The notes: a model not told the origin generated them from the sequence alone. Counted from the first letter of the stretch, positions 1 to 9,429 are shown. The stretch: DNA of 64,000 nt from Pseudomonas violetae (GCF_023072615.1 NZ_JAKNRW010000005.1:248001-312000), one strand, 5' to 3'. Translations and numbers: made by a program.

Positions 1-1
1 T

Positions 2-1105
2 GACGACACCGGCGTGGTGATCGGCGCCATCGGCTTTGCGCTGTTCGACGAATTACGCAGCCTTTCGCCGATGCTCAAACGCTACATGAGCATGCAGGAG
101 GAACTCGCCTCGACGCGCTCGCTGCTGCGGGCACGCCAAAGCAAATACAACTTTGCCCACTTCATCGGTACCAGCACCGCGACCCTCGAGGTCAAACGCC
201 GCGCCCGTCGCGGTGCCAGCGCCGATTCCCCAGTGCTATTGCTCGGCGAAACCGGCACCGGCAAGGAATTGCTCGCCCAGGCGATCCACGGCGCATCACC
301 CCGGGCGCACAAAGCCTTCGTCAGTATCAACAGCGCGGCCATCCCCGAAGCATTGCTGGAAGCCGAATTCTTTGGCACCGCACCGGGTGCGTTCACTGGC
401 GCGGATCGCAAGGGCCGCCTCGGCAAGTTGCAGCTGGCTCAAGGAGGCACGCTGTTCCTCGATGAGATAGGTGATATGCCGCTGCCCTTGCAGAGCAAAT
501 TGCTGCGGGTGCTTCAGGAGAAGGAATTCGAGCCAGTAGGCTCCAACGAAATGATCCAGAGCGACGTTCGCGTCATCGCCGCGACCTCAACTGACCTGGA
601 AGCGGCGATCAAGCGCGGCGAGTTTCGTGCAGACCTGTATTACCGCCTCAATGTCCTGCCGATCCATGTGCCACCCCTGCGTGATCGACTCGACGACCTG
701 CCAGCGCTCAGCGAGGCGATCCTGGAGGAGCTGCGCAGCCAGCATGAACTCAACCACGAGGCGCTGGGGCTATTGGCGCAACACGCCTGGCCGGGGAATA
801 TTCGTGAACTGCGCAATGTGCTGGAGCGTGCGGCATTGCTCAGTGATGATTTGATCCTCGACGCGCAGCAGATACGCGCGGCGATCGGTACGTTTACGCC
901 CGTGGCGCGCACGGCGCAGCGGGTGATCGAGTCGGTTGCGCATGAAACGTTCAGTGAGGCGCGCGAACGGTTTGACCGACAACTGATTGAATCGGCCCTC
1001 GCGCAATGTGCTGGCAAGGTGACTGCAGCGGCGGCGAGATTGGGATTGGGGCGGTCGACGCTGTACAAGAAGATGGTGGCTTTAGGTATTGCAGAGTCCA
1101 AATAA
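2..1105 (+). CDS. hbcR: Sigma-54-dependent transcriptional activator, HbcR-like (5' end outside window)
   Basis: The reading frame is open to the left edge, so the N-terminus, probably a sensory domain, is missing. What remains is a full AAA+ sigma-54 activation domain followed by a Fis-type helix-turn-helix. Visible motifs are Walker A GETGTGKE, the sigma-54-contacting loop GAFTGA, Walker B TLFLDEIGD, and an arginine-finger region (FRADLYYRLNVLP). The C-terminal HTH contains AAAARLGLGRSTLYKKM. The gene lies directly upstream of a permease / 3-hydroxybutyrate dehydrogenase / acetoacetyl-CoA synthetase operon with a sigma-54 promoter between them. The P. aeruginosa counterpart of this arrangement has HbcR as activator of 3-hydroxybutyrate use. 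The family assignment is secure; the name HbcR rests on context. Confidence 0.85.
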   Translation, partial: DDTGVVIGAIGFALFDELRSLSPMLKRYMSMQEELASTRSLLRARQSKYNFAHFIGTSTATLEVKRRARRGASADSPVLLLGETGTGKELLAQAIHGASPRAHKAFVSINSAAIPEALLEAEFFGTAPGAFTGADRKGRLGKLQLAQGGTLFLDEIGDMPLPLQSKLLRVLQEKEFEPVGSNEMIQSDVRVIAATSTDLEAAIKRGEFRADLYYRLNVLPIHVPPLRDRLDDLPALSEAILEELRSQHELNHEALGLLAQHAWPGNIRELRNVLERAALLSDDLILDAQQIRAAIGTFTPVARTAQRVIESVAHETFSEARERFDRQLIESALAQCAGKVTAAAARLGLGRSTLYKKMVALGIAESK

Positions 1106-1115
1106 AGAGACTTTT

Positions 1116-1131
1116 GTCTCTATAGGGAGAC
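1116..1131. promoter_or_regulatory. Candidate activator-binding dyad 1 (GTCTC-N6-GAGAC)
   Basis: GTCTC and GAGAC arms are separated by six bases and begin 11 bases after the regulator stop codon. An additional GAGAC half-site at 1107-1111 forms a second hairpin with the left arm. The same dyad geometry recurs at 1238-1253. It lies about 200 bp upstream of the sigma-54 promoter, a normal place for an enhancer bound by an AAA+ activator. The binding role is inferred. Confidence 0.5.
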
Positions 1132-1138
1132 AACCGCA

Positions 1139-1199
1139 TTTCAGCGCTGCAGGCTGCTTCCTACACTTCATCTCCTTGACAATCTGCGCAGCGCTGAAA
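1139..1199. repeat. 12-bp inverted repeat between regulator and permease genes
   Basis: TTTCAGCGCTGC (1139-1150) and its exact reverse complement (1188-1199) are separated by 37 bases. Each arm also contains the self-complementary octamer CAGCGCTG. There is no T tract after it, so it is not an obvious terminator. It sits between the two candidate activator dyads and could be a DNA-bending or regulatory element or a repeat remnant. Confidence 0.45.
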
Positions 1200-1237
1200 C
1201 CGGCTCGTTAGTAAAAAGGCCCTGAAAATCCAATAAA

Positions 1238-1253
1238 ATCTCAAAACAGAGAC
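1238..1253. promoter_or_regulatory. Candidate activator-binding dyad 2 (ATCTC-N6-GAGAC)
   Basis: This has the same spacing and near-identical arms as the dyad at 1116-1131, and its centre is about 80 bp upstream of the sigma-54 -24 element. Two matching dyads upstream of one sigma-54 promoter suggest a pair of upstream activating sequences for the product of the preceding regulator gene. The assignment is inferred from pattern and position. Confidence 0.5.
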
Positions 1254-1316
1254 AAAACTGTCCACCAACACTAAAGAATTAAAGAAATATCCTTATATTT
1301 CAATGCGTTGTTGGTT

Positions 1317-1332
1317 TGGCACAGATCTGGCT
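1317..1332 (+). promoter_or_regulatory. Sigma-54 (-24/-12) promoter for the 3-hydroxybutyrate operon
   Basis: TGGCACAGATCTGGCT carries the invariant GG (1318-1319) and GC (1330-1331) exactly ten bases apart, with a perfect TGGCAC -24 box. Transcription would start near 1343, giving a leader of about 45 bases before the permease ATG at 1387. The ribosome-binding site AGGAGA is at 1375-1380. Confidence 0.8.
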
Positions 1333-1386
1333 ATAGCCCTCTCCACACGCTTCACCCCAAAAAAATAACAATCCAGGAGACACACC

Positions 1387-2778
1387 ATGAGTGTGATCAT
1401 CGCCTTGGCAGCCCTGGCGCTGCTAATGCTGGCCGCCTATCGCGGCTACAGCGTCATCCTCTTTGCCCCTATCGCCGCCCTCGGTGCCGTCCTGCTCACC
1501 GACCCTTCCGCCGTTGCACCTGCCTTCACCGGCGTGTTCATGGAAAAAATGGTGGGTTTCATCAAACTGTACTTCCCGGTATTCCTGCTCGGCGCAGTAT
1601 TCGGCAAGCTGATCGAGCTGTCCGGCTTCTCGCGCTCGATCGTCGCAGCAGCGATCCGCCTACTGGGCACCCGCCAGGCGATGCTGGTGATCGTTCTGGT
1701 GTGTGCGCTGCTGACCTATGGCGGCGTGTCGCTGTTTGTCGTGGTGTTCGCGGTCTACCCGTTCGCCGCCGAAATGTTCCGCCAGAGCAACATCCCCAAG
1801 CGCCTGATCCCGGCGACCATCGCCCTCGGCGCCTTTTCGTTCACCATGGACGCCCTGCCCGGCACCCCACAGATCCAGAACATCATCCCCAGCACCTTCT
1901 TTAATACCACCGCATGGGCGGCGCCGTGGCTGGGAGTGATCGGTGCTATTTTCGTGTTTTGCGCCGGCATGCTGTTTCTGCAGCGCCAGCGCAACAGGGC
2001 CCAGCGCGCTGGCGAAGGCTATGGCACCGAGCTGCGCAACGAGCCGGAGACCGCCGAAGACATCCGGCTGCCCAACCCCTGGCTCGCACTGTCGCCTCTG
2101 TTGGCGGTAGGCGTCATGAACCTGCTATTCACCCACTGGATTCCCCAATGGTACGGCAAGACTCATAGCCTCGCGCTGCCGGGCATGAGCGCGCCGGTCA
2201 CCACCGAAATTGCCAAGCTCACGGCTATCTGGGCGGTACAGGCCGCACTGCTGATCGGCATCCTCATGGTCTTGGCGTTTGGCTTTAAGGCGATTCGCAG
2301 CAAGCTCGCCGAAGGCAGTAAAAGTGCAGTCAGCGGTGCGCTGCTGGCGGCCATGAACACCGCCTCGGAATATGGTTTTGGAGCGGTGATCGCCTCGCTG
2401 CCAGGCTTCCTGGTGCTGGCCGACTGGCTGAAGAACATACCCAACCCACTGGTCAACGAGGCGGTGACAGTGACGTTACTGGCGGGAATTACCGGCTCGG
2501 CTTCCGGGGGCATGAGCATTGCCCTGGCGGCGATGTCCGAGCAGTTCATTAGCGCTGCCAATGCCGCCAACATTCCCCTGGAAGTGCTGCACCGGGTGGC
2601 CGCCATGGCCAGTGGCGGCATGGACACCTTGCCGCACAACGGCGCGGTAATCACCTTGCTGGCCGTTACCGGCCTGACTCACCGGGAAGCCTATAAAGAC
2701 ATTTTCTGTATTACGCTGATCAAGACCCTGGCGGTTTTCGTGGTGATCGGCACTTTCTACGCCACTGGCATTGTGTGA
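1387..2778 (+). CDS. GntP-family permease, probable 3-hydroxybutyrate/short-chain acid transporter
   Basis: This is a 463-residue, very hydrophobic protein with about 12 membrane spans along its whole length. It resembles the GntP/ArsB-fold H+ symporters: it has the usual length and a conserved glycine-rich second half (GITGSASGGMSIAL, ASGGMDTLPHNGAVI). It would sit in the inner membrane. It is the first gene after a sigma-54 promoter and is followed after seven bases by 3-hydroxybutyrate dehydrogenase, so the likely substrate is 3-hydroxybutyrate or a related hydroxy/keto acid rather than gluconate. Family assignment is strong; substrate is inferred from the operon. Confidence 0.85.
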   Translation: MSVIIALAALALLMLAAYRGYSVILFAPIAALGAVLLTDPSAVAPAFTGVFMEKMVGFIKLYFPVFLLGAVFGKLIELSGFSRSIVAAAIRLLGTRQAMLVIVLVCALLTYGGVSLFVVVFAVYPFAAEMFRQSNIPKRLIPATIALGAFSFTMDALPGTPQIQNIIPSTFFNTTAWAAPWLGVIGAIFVFCAGMLFLQRQRNRAQRAGEGYGTELRNEPETAEDIRLPNPWLALSPLLAVGVMNLLFTHWIPQWYGKTHSLALPGMSAPVTTEIAKLTAIWAVQAALLIGILMVLAFGFKAIRSKLAEGSKSAVSGALLAAMNTASEYGFGAVIASLPGFLVLADWLKNIPNPLVNEAVTVTLLAGITGSASGGMSIALAAMSEQFISAANAANIPLEVLHRVAAMASGGMDTLPHNGAVITLLAVTGLTHREAYKDIFCITLIKTLAVFVVIGTFYATGIV

Positions 2779-2785
2779 GGTATTC

Positions 2786-3559
2786 ATGACCACTCTTTCG
2801 GGCAAGACCGCACTGGTTACCGGCTCCACTAGCGGCATCGGCCTGGGCATTGCCCTGAGCCTGGCCAAGGCCGGCGCCAACGTGGTGCTCAACGGCTTCG
2901 GCGATGCCACGACAGTGACCGCCGAGGTCCGGAAATTCGGCGGCAAGGTTGGCCATCATCCGGCTGATGTCAGCGATCCGGCGCAGATCGCCGAGATGAT
3001 TGCCTACGCCGAGCGCGAGTTCGGCGGCGTCGACATCCTGGTCAATAACGCCGGCATCCAGCACGTGGCGGCCGTGGAGGATTTCCCCGTGGAGCGCTGG
3101 GACGCGATCATCGCGATCAACCTCTCGTCGGTGTTCCACAGCACGCGCCTGAGCCTGCCCGGCATGCGGGCGAGAAACTGGGGACGGATCATCAACATCG
3201 CCTCGGTGCATGGCCAGGTAGGCTCCGCCGGTAAGGCCGCGTATGTGGCTGCCAAACACGGGGTTATCGGCTTGACCAAGGTGGTCGGCCTGGAAACTGC
3301 CACGACCGGCGTCACCTGCAACGCGATCTGCCCGGGCTGGGTGCTGACACCGCTGGTGCAGAAACAGATCGATGATCGCATTGCCAAAGGTGCTGATCCG
3401 CAGCAGGCGCAGCATGATTTGCTGGCGGAGAAACAGCCGTCACTGGAGTTCGTCACGCCGCCGCAGCTGGGTGAGTTAGTGTTGTTCCTGTGCAGTGAGG
3501 CGGGAAGCCAGGTACGGGGGGCGGCGTGGAACATTGATGGTGGATGGCTGGCGCAGTAA
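2786..3559 (+). CDS. bdhA: 3-hydroxybutyrate dehydrogenase
   Basis: This 257-residue classical short-chain dehydrogenase/reductase interconverts (R)-3-hydroxybutyrate and acetoacetate with NAD. It shows the nucleotide-binding TGSTSGIGLG near residue 12, NNAGIQ near 87, and the active-site segment SVHGQVGSAGKAAYVAAKHG that contains Ser, Tyr and Lys. The C-terminus RGAAWNIDGGWLAQ is typical of bacterial Bdh. The ATG at 2786 is chosen because it follows a GAGG-like site and gives the usual length; an in-frame TTG at 2771 lies inside the preceding gene. It is the middle gene of the permease-dehydrogenase-synthetase operon. Confidence 0.93.
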   Translation: MTTLSGKTALVTGSTSGIGLGIALSLAKAGANVVLNGFGDATTVTAEVRKFGGKVGHHPADVSDPAQIAEMIAYAEREFGGVDILVNNAGIQHVAAVEDFPVERWDAIIAINLSSVFHSTRLSLPGMRARNWGRIINIASVHGQVGSAGKAAYVAAKHGVIGLTKVVGLETATTGVTCNAICPGWVLTPLVQKQIDDRIAKGADPQQAQHDLLAEKQPSLEFVTPPQLGELVLFLCSEAGSQVRGAAWNIDGGWLAQ

Positions 3560-3604
3560 GTCACCGATAAGTGTGTGAATAAATAACAAGAAAGAGGCCA
3601 CGCC

Positions 3605-5560
3605 ATGTCTAACATCCTCTGGCAACCCGACGCCAAACGCATTGGCAAGACTCGCATGGACTCGTTTCGGCGGTTTATCAATCAACGCCATTACCTGCAT
3701 ATCAATGACTACCCTGCCCTGCATCAATGGTCCATCGACCAGCGCGAAGACTTCTGGCAAGCCATTGTCGACTTTTTCGACATCCGCTTTCACGATCAAC
3801 CGGACGCCGTATTGCTCGAAGGCGCGCAGATGCCCAGCGCCCAGTGGTTCCCCGGCGCCACTTTGAACTTCGCCGAACACCTGTTGCGGCGCCGCGACGA
3901 TGCAGTTGCCGTGGTCGCCATCGCAGAGAACGGCCAGCGCGAACAGTTGACCTGGGCGGAACTCGGCGAACACGTCGCTGGCTTCCAGAACAGCCTGAAG
4001 GCTGTTGGCATCGGCCTGGGCGACCGGGTTGCCGCGTGCATGCCGAATACCTGGCAAACACTGGTGGCAATGCTCGCCACCACCAGTCTGGGGGCCATCT
4101 GGTCCTGCTCCTCGCCAGACTTCGGCACCCAGGGCGTGATCGACCGCTTTGGCCAGATTGAACCGAAAGTGCTCATCACCTGCGCCGGATACCGCTACGC
4201 CGGCAAGGACATAGACCAGACCACCAAGGTCAATGAAATTCTCGAGCGGTTGCCGTCCCTGCAACAGCTGATCGTAGTTCCTTACGCACGGCCACAGGCC
4301 CGCGCTGACGACTTCCACAGCCAGGCCAATGTCAGCCTTTGGGCCGAATTCTACGAAGTCGGTGGTGAACCCGATTTCGTCGCCGTGCCCTTCGCGCACC
4401 CGCTGTGCATCCTCTACTCCAGTGGCACCACCGGCGTGCCCAAATGCATCATCCACAGCACCGGGGGCGTGCTGCTACAGCATATGAAGGAACACGGCCT
4501 GCACGCCGATCTCGGCGTCGGCGACCGGCTGTTCTACTACACCACCTGCGGGTGGATGATGTGGAACTGGCTGGTGTCGGCCCTGGCGGTGGGCAGCGCG
4601 GTGGTGCTGTACGACGGTTCGCCGTTCCATCCTGGCCCGGAACGCTTGATCGACCTGATCGACGACGAACGCATCAGTGTCTTTGGCACCAGCCCGAAGT
4701 TTCTCGCGACCCTGGAAAGCAGCGGTGTGACCCCCCGGCAGAGCCATGACCTGAGCAGCCTGAAAACTCTCCTGTCCACCGGCTCAGCGTTGTCGCCACA
4801 GAGCTATGACTACGTCTATCGGGATATCAAGAGCGACCTGTGCCTGGCCTCGATGTCCGGCGGCACCGACATCGTCTCGTGCTTTGTCATCGGCAACCCG
4901 CTATTGCCGGTGCGCCGTGGCGAAATGCAGGGCAAGAGCCTGGGCATGGCCATTGAAGTGTGGAACGACAATGGCCAGCCGGTCATCGGCCAGAAAGGCG
5001 AACTGGTGTGTACGCGGCATTTCCCGGCAATGCCGATCGGACTGTGGAATGACGCCGATGGCGAAAAACTGCGGCTCGCCTATTTCAGCCAGTTTCCCGG
5101 CGTATGGGCTCAAGGTGACTACGCCGAGCAGTTAGTGCATGGCGCGATGATGATTCACGGGCGCTCGGATGCTGTGCTCAACCCGGGCGGTGTGCGCATC
5201 GGAACTGCGGAAATCTATCGCCAGGTGGAAAAAGTGCCGCAGGTCGCGGACAGTGTGGCCATCGGTCAGCAATGGCAAGACGATGTTCGGGTGGTGCTGT
5301 TCGTGAAGCTGCGCGATGGCGTGGAGCTGGACGAAGGACTGGAACAGCAGATTCGTCAAACCATTCGCGCCAGTACCACGCCACGGCATGTGCCGGCGAA
5401 GATTGTCGCGGTCACGGACATTCCCCGCACCATCAGCGGCAAAGTGGTGGAGTTGGCGGTGAGAAACGTGGTGCACGGGCAGAATGTGAAGAACACCGAC
5501 ACCCTGGCCAATCCCGAAGCGCTGGAGCAATACCGTGACCGCCCCGAATTGCAGAACTGA
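3605..5560 (+). CDS. aacS: Acetoacetyl-CoA synthetase
   Basis: This 651-residue ANL-superfamily adenylating enzyme converts acetoacetate, ATP and CoA into acetoacetyl-CoA. The P-loop-like signature LYSSGTTGVPKCIIHSTGG lies near residue 275, the hinge/ribose motif GRSDAVLNPGGVRIGTAEIY near 520, and the catalytic lysine in TISGKVVE near the C-terminus. The N-terminal FNFAEHLL/WLPG-like region matches acetoacetyl-CoA rather than acetyl-CoA synthetases. It starts 45 bases after bdhA behind an AGAAAGAGG site. With bdhA it completes a route from 3-hydroxybutyrate to acetoacetyl-CoA, which thiolase would split to acetyl-CoA. Confidence 0.93.
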   Translation: MSNILWQPDAKRIGKTRMDSFRRFINQRHYLHINDYPALHQWSIDQREDFWQAIVDFFDIRFHDQPDAVLLEGAQMPSAQWFPGATLNFAEHLLRRRDDAVAVVAIAENGQREQLTWAELGEHVAGFQNSLKAVGIGLGDRVAACMPNTWQTLVAMLATTSLGAIWSCSSPDFGTQGVIDRFGQIEPKVLITCAGYRYAGKDIDQTTKVNEILERLPSLQQLIVVPYARPQARADDFHSQANVSLWAEFYEVGGEPDFVAVPFAHPLCILYSSGTTGVPKCIIHSTGGVLLQHMKEHGLHADLGVGDRLFYYTTCGWMMWNWLVSALAVGSAVVLYDGSPFHPGPERLIDLIDDERISVFGTSPKFLATLESSGVTPRQSHDLSSLKTLLSTGSALSPQSYDYVYRDIKSDLCLASMSGGTDIVSCFVIGNPLLPVRRGEMQGKSLGMAIEVWNDNGQPVIGQKGELVCTRHFPAMPIGLWNDADGEKLRLAYFSQFPGVWAQGDYAEQLVHGAMMIHGRSDAVLNPGGVRIGTAEIYRQVEKVPQVADSVAIGQQWQDDVRVVLFVKLRDGVELDEGLEQQIRQTIRASTTPRHVPAKIVAVTDIPRTISGKVVELAVRNVVHGQNVKNTDTLANPEALEQYRDRPELQN

Positions 5561-5592
5561 CAACCCTATCACGTAGCTGCCGCAGGACAGCG

Positions 5593-6702
5593 TCAATCCA
5601 AAAGGCCCCACTCACCGGACGCAGGCGCGGCCCCCGGCGTCGCGTCCGAATGCAGCTTAAGCCGCAAGCGCAGATTGTTCGCCGAGTCCGCATGCTTCAA
5701 CGCTTGCTCCTCGTCGATCGCCCCTTCGACCACCAGCCCGAACAACGCGCCATCAAACGTCTGCATCCCCTGCTCGGCCGATTTCTCCATGATGCCCTTG
5801 AGTTCATCGAGCTCATTGCGCCGGATCAGGTCGGCGATGGTCGGCGTACCCAGCATCACCTCCACCGCCGCCCGACGCTGGCCGTCACGGCTGCGGACCA
5901 GGCGCTGGGAGACGAACGCCTTGAGGTTGTTGCCCAAGTCATGCAGCAACTGGGTCCGGCGCTCATCTGGAAAGAAATTGACGATTCGATCCAGTGCCTG
6001 ATTGGCGTTGTGGGCATGTAACGTGGAAATCACCAGGTGCCCAGTGTCGGCAAAAGCCAGGGCGTGCTCCATGGTTTCGCGGTCGCGAATCTCGCCGATC
6101 AGCACCACGTCCGGGGCCTGACGCAAGGTATTCTTCAGCGCGGCGTGAAAGCTGCGCGTATCGACCCCCACCTCGCGCTGGTTGATGATAGAGCGCTTGT
6201 GCCGGTGGATATACTCAACCGGGTCCTCAATCGTGATGATGTGGCCGCTGCTATGGCGATTGCGGTAGTCGATTAACGCGGCCAGCGAGGTCGACTTACC
6301 CGAACCGGTGGCGCCAACGAACAGAATCAGGCCTTGCTTGAGCATGATGGTTTCGAGCAGCACTGGGGGCAGGCTGAGGTCTTCGAAGCGGGGAATGTCG
6401 AGCTTGATATTGCGCGCCACAATGGACACGTCGTTGCGCTGCTTGAAGATATTGACTCGAAAGCGCCCAATGCCCGGCATGGAGATCGCCAGGTTCATCT
6501 CCAGCTCCCGATCGAACTCCACGCGCTGTTCGGCGTCCATGATGGACGCCGCAATGGCGGCGATCTCTCCCGTCTTGAACGGTTGCTCGGCCAGCGTCTG
6601 TAGTATTCCATCGAACCGGGCGCTGGGCGGCGCTCCGGTGGAAAGATAAAGATCGGAGCCGTTGCGGCGGGCTAAAAGCGTTAACAGTGCATCGATTTGC
6701 AT
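5593..6702 (-). CDS. pilU: PilT/PilU-family type IV pilus ATPase
   Basis: This 369-residue hexameric secretion-type ATPase (start ATG at 6702, giving MQIDALLTLLARRNGSDLYL) is expected at the inner-membrane base of type IV pili, powering or assisting retraction. It has the N-terminal PAS-like domain, Walker A GATGSGKST near residue 130, the Asp box, Walker B VVLIGEIRDRETM, and the His box STLHAHNANQALDRI. The N-terminal sequence looks closer to PilU than to PilT. No other pilus genes are adjacent, and it is convergent with aacS. An upstream in-frame start at 6777 exists but adds 25 residues not seen in the family. PilU versus a PilT paralogue is not settled. Confidence 0.8.
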   Translation of the reverse strand: MQIDALLTLLARRNGSDLYLSTGAPPSARFDGILQTLAEQPFKTGEIAAIAASIMDAEQRVEFDRELEMNLAISMPGIGRFRVNIFKQRNDVSIVARNIKLDIPRFEDLSLPPVLLETIMLKQGLILFVGATGSGKSTSLAALIDYRNRHSSGHIITIEDPVEYIHRHKRSIINQREVGVDTRSFHAALKNTLRQAPDVVLIGEIRDRETMEHALAFADTGHLVISTLHAHNANQALDRIVNFFPDERRTQLLHDLGNNLKAFVSQRLVRSRDGQRRAAVEVMLGTPTIADLIRRNELDELKGIMEKSAEQGMQTFDGALFGLVVEGAIDEEQALKHADSANNLRLRLKLHSDATPGAAPASGEWGLLD

Positions 6703-6825
6703 GGCAAAAAACACCCGCGAAGCATTCAATTGAACAGTATGACCCCAACAGGCCACCCAGCGTCTACCGCCTTGCAAGCATACATAGTAGACGCCGTCAG
6801 ACCGACATTAGTGCAGGACAATTTG

Positions 6826-9363
6826 ATGAACGCATCACCGACCGGCAGCGATGCCCAGGCCTTGATCGCCCGAACCGACTGGAGCCGCAGTGCATTGGGC
6901 GCCGCCAGCGCCTGGCCGCAAAGCCTGAGAACCGCCGTGGACATCGTGATTCATTCGCCGATGCCGATGCTGCTACTGTGGGGGCCAGAGCTCACACAGA
7001 TCTACAATGACGGGTTTGCCCTGCTGGCCGGCAGCAAACACCCTCACGCGTTTGGCCAACCGGCACATCGGGTCTGGCCGGAGCTCAAGGACTTCACCGA
7101 CCCGATCTATAGCGCAGTGCTGCAAGGCCAGGTGCGCACCTACAGTGAACAGCGTTTCACCTTGCAGCGCGACGGTATTGACTCGGACTTCTGGCTCGAC
7201 TTGACCTACAGCCCGATCCGCGACGAAGCGGCGCAGGTCGCTGGCATTCTGGTCACTGCGATTGAAACCAATGAACGCCGGCGCATTGCCGTTGAACTCG
7301 AGCAACGCTCCGCAGCCAGTCTCAAGGCCCAGCGCGAAACCGAAGAGCGCCTGCAACTGGCCCTCGCCGCGACTGACTCGGTCGGCACCTGGGACTGGGA
7401 TATCAACGAAGACCACTTCATTGCCGACACCCACTTTGCCCAGTTGCACGGGGTCGACCCGCTACTGTCCAGCCAGTTACCCATCAGCGCCTACCTGCAA
7501 GGCGTGCACCCCGAAGACCGGACCATCGTTGCCCGAGGCATCAAGCACGCCATCACCCAAGGCAGCGAATACGCCGAGGAATACCGCCTGCTGCAGGCTG
7601 ACGGCCAGGTGCGCTGGGTGTTCGCCCGAGGACGTTGTTACAAGGATCATCACGGCCGGCCGATCCGTTTCCTCGGCGCCGCTTTGGACCTGACCGAACG
7701 CAAACATACCGAGCAGGCCCTGCGCCAGAGCCAGACCGAATTGCAGCTGATCATCAACGCCATGCCGATCCTGATCAGCTACGTAGATCGTGAAGAACGC
7801 TTTCGCCTGAACAACGCCGCCTATCTAGACTGGTACGGCCGCACGCCACAGGAACTGTATGGGCGCACTATCCGCGAAGTGTTGGGCGAGCAAGCCTACG
7901 CGTTACGCGCCACCCACATTGCCGAAGCGCTGAGCGGCAAGACCTGTTGCTTCGGCATCAACACCCGCCACCGTGACGGCAGCCACCGGCACGCTTTGAT
8001 GAACTACCTGCCGCGCCATGGGGCGGACGGTGCGGTGAACGGCTTCTACATTTTCGTGATTGACGAGACTGAGCGCAAAAACACTGAAGAGGCCCTGCGC
8101 AATCTCAATGAAACCCTGGAACAGCGCGTGGCCGCCCGCACCCAGCAACTGGCCGAAGCCAACCAGCGCCTGCAAAACGAGATGCTCGAACGCGAACGCG
8201 CCGAAGATGCCTTGCGTCATGCGCAAAAGATGGAAGCCGTCGGTCAACTCACCGGGGGCATCGCCCATGATTTCAACAACATGTTGACCGGGATCATCGG
8301 CAGCCTCGACCTCATGCAACGCTACATCGCCGACGGGCGCGCCGCCGAGGTCGGCCGATTCACCGAAGCCGCCGTGTCGTCAGCCAATCGCGCCGCCGCC
8401 CTGACCCACCGTCTGCTGGCCTTCTCTCGCCGCCAATCGCTGGATCGCAAACCATTGAACGCCAACGACCTGATCCACTCCCTGGAAGATCTACTGCGCC
8501 GTACCAAAGGCGATCATATTGAGCTGCGCCTGCGGCTGGTCGAAGGCGCATGGCCGGTCAGTACCGACGTCAGCCAACTGGAAAATGCGCTGCTCAACCT
8601 GGTGATCAACGCGCGTGATGCCATGCCCGACAGCGGCGAGTTGCTGATCGAAACCGCCAACGTCTACTTGGAAGACAGCGATATCACCACCCTGGAACCG
8701 GTCGACGCAGGGAATTACCTGATGATTGCCGTCAGCGACAACGGCACCGGCATGACGCCCTCGATACTGGCCAAAGCCTTCGATCCGTTCTTCACCACCA
8801 AACCGATCGGCCAGGGAACGGGCTTGGGCCTGTCGATGATCTATGGTTTTGCCCAGCAGTCCGGCGGTCATGTCCACATCGACAGCGTACCGGGCCAGGG
8901 TACCTGTGTTCGCCTGTACCTGCCTCGCTTGCAAGACATTGAACCGCCAGGCACCCTGCTGCCCTTCACAGGCGAAGCGCCGGCAGCCAATGCCGGTGAG
9001 ACCGTGATGCTGGTCGAGGATGATCCGGCAGTACGCATGCTGGTGCTGAACCTGCTCCAGGAGCTGGGTTACCAGGCCTATGAGGCGCGGGATGCGAAAA
9101 GCGCCCTGCCCTTGCTGGAGTCGGACGCGCGGGTCGACCTGCTGGTGACTGACGTCGGCTTGCCGGGCATGAACGGACGTCAACTCGCGGAAATCGCCCG
9201 TCAGCGCCGGCCCGACCTCAAGGTACTGTTCATGACCGGGTACGCTGAAAAAGCTGCCGAACGTCAGGACTTTCTTGAGCAGGGCATGGACATGGTGGCC
9301 AAGCCTTTCTCGATCGACCTGTTGGCCAACAAGATTCGCACGATGCTCGGTCAACCGGGGTGA
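6826..9363 (+). CDS. Hybrid sensor histidine kinase with PAS domains and C-terminal receiver
   Basis: This 845-residue protein has no clear membrane span and is probably a cytoplasmic sensor. In order it has a PAS/GAF-like module (about 20-160), two further PAS modules (about 180-420), a coiled-coil linker, a HisKA dimerisation helix with His481 in GGIAHDFNNML, a HATPase domain (NARDAMPD, DNGTGMTP, GQGTGLGLSM), and a receiver domain with phospho-acceptor Asp776 in LLVTDVGLPGMNG and the conserved Lys in AKPFS. The start at 6826 follows an AGGA site; in-frame starts at 6739 and 6697 are also possible. It is transcribed away from the PilT/PilU gene. No cognate regulator is adjacent, and the signal is unknown. 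Confidence 0.88.
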   Translation: MNASPTGSDAQALIARTDWSRSALGAASAWPQSLRTAVDIVIHSPMPMLLLWGPELTQIYNDGFALLAGSKHPHAFGQPAHRVWPELKDFTDPIYSAVLQGQVRTYSEQRFTLQRDGIDSDFWLDLTYSPIRDEAAQVAGILVTAIETNERRRIAVELEQRSAASLKAQRETEERLQLALAATDSVGTWDWDINEDHFIADTHFAQLHGVDPLLSSQLPISAYLQGVHPEDRTIVARGIKHAITQGSEYAEEYRLLQADGQVRWVFARGRCYKDHHGRPIRFLGAALDLTERKHTEQALRQSQTELQLIINAMPILISYVDREERFRLNNAAYLDWYGRTPQELYGRTIREVLGEQAYALRATHIAEALSGKTCCFGINTRHRDGSHRHALMNYLPRHGADGAVNGFYIFVIDETERKNTEEALRNLNETLEQRVAARTQQLAEANQRLQNEMLERERAEDALRHAQKMEAVGQLTGGIAHDFNNMLTGIIGSLDLMQRYIADGRAAEVGRFTEAAVSSANRAAALTHRLLAFSRRQSLDRKPLNANDLIHSLEDLLRRTKGDHIELRLRLVEGAWPVSTDVSQLENALLNLVINARDAMPDSGELLIETANVYLEDSDITTLEPVDAGNYLMIAVSDNGTGMTPSILAKAFDPFFTTKPIGQGTGLGLSMIYGFAQQSGGHVHIDSVPGQGTCVRLYLPRLQDIEPPGTLLPFTGEAPAANAGETVMLVEDDPAVRMLVLNLLQELGYQAYEARDAKSALPLLESDARVDLLVTDVGLPGMNGRQLAEIARQRRPDLKVLFMTGYAEKAAERQDFLEQGMDMVAKPFSIDLLANKIRTMLGQPG

Positions 9364-9429
9364 GTTGAGGCATAATCGCCCGCCCCACGCGGGGACCAAC
9401 ATAGCCACCACCGTTGCAAGGTACCGCCA

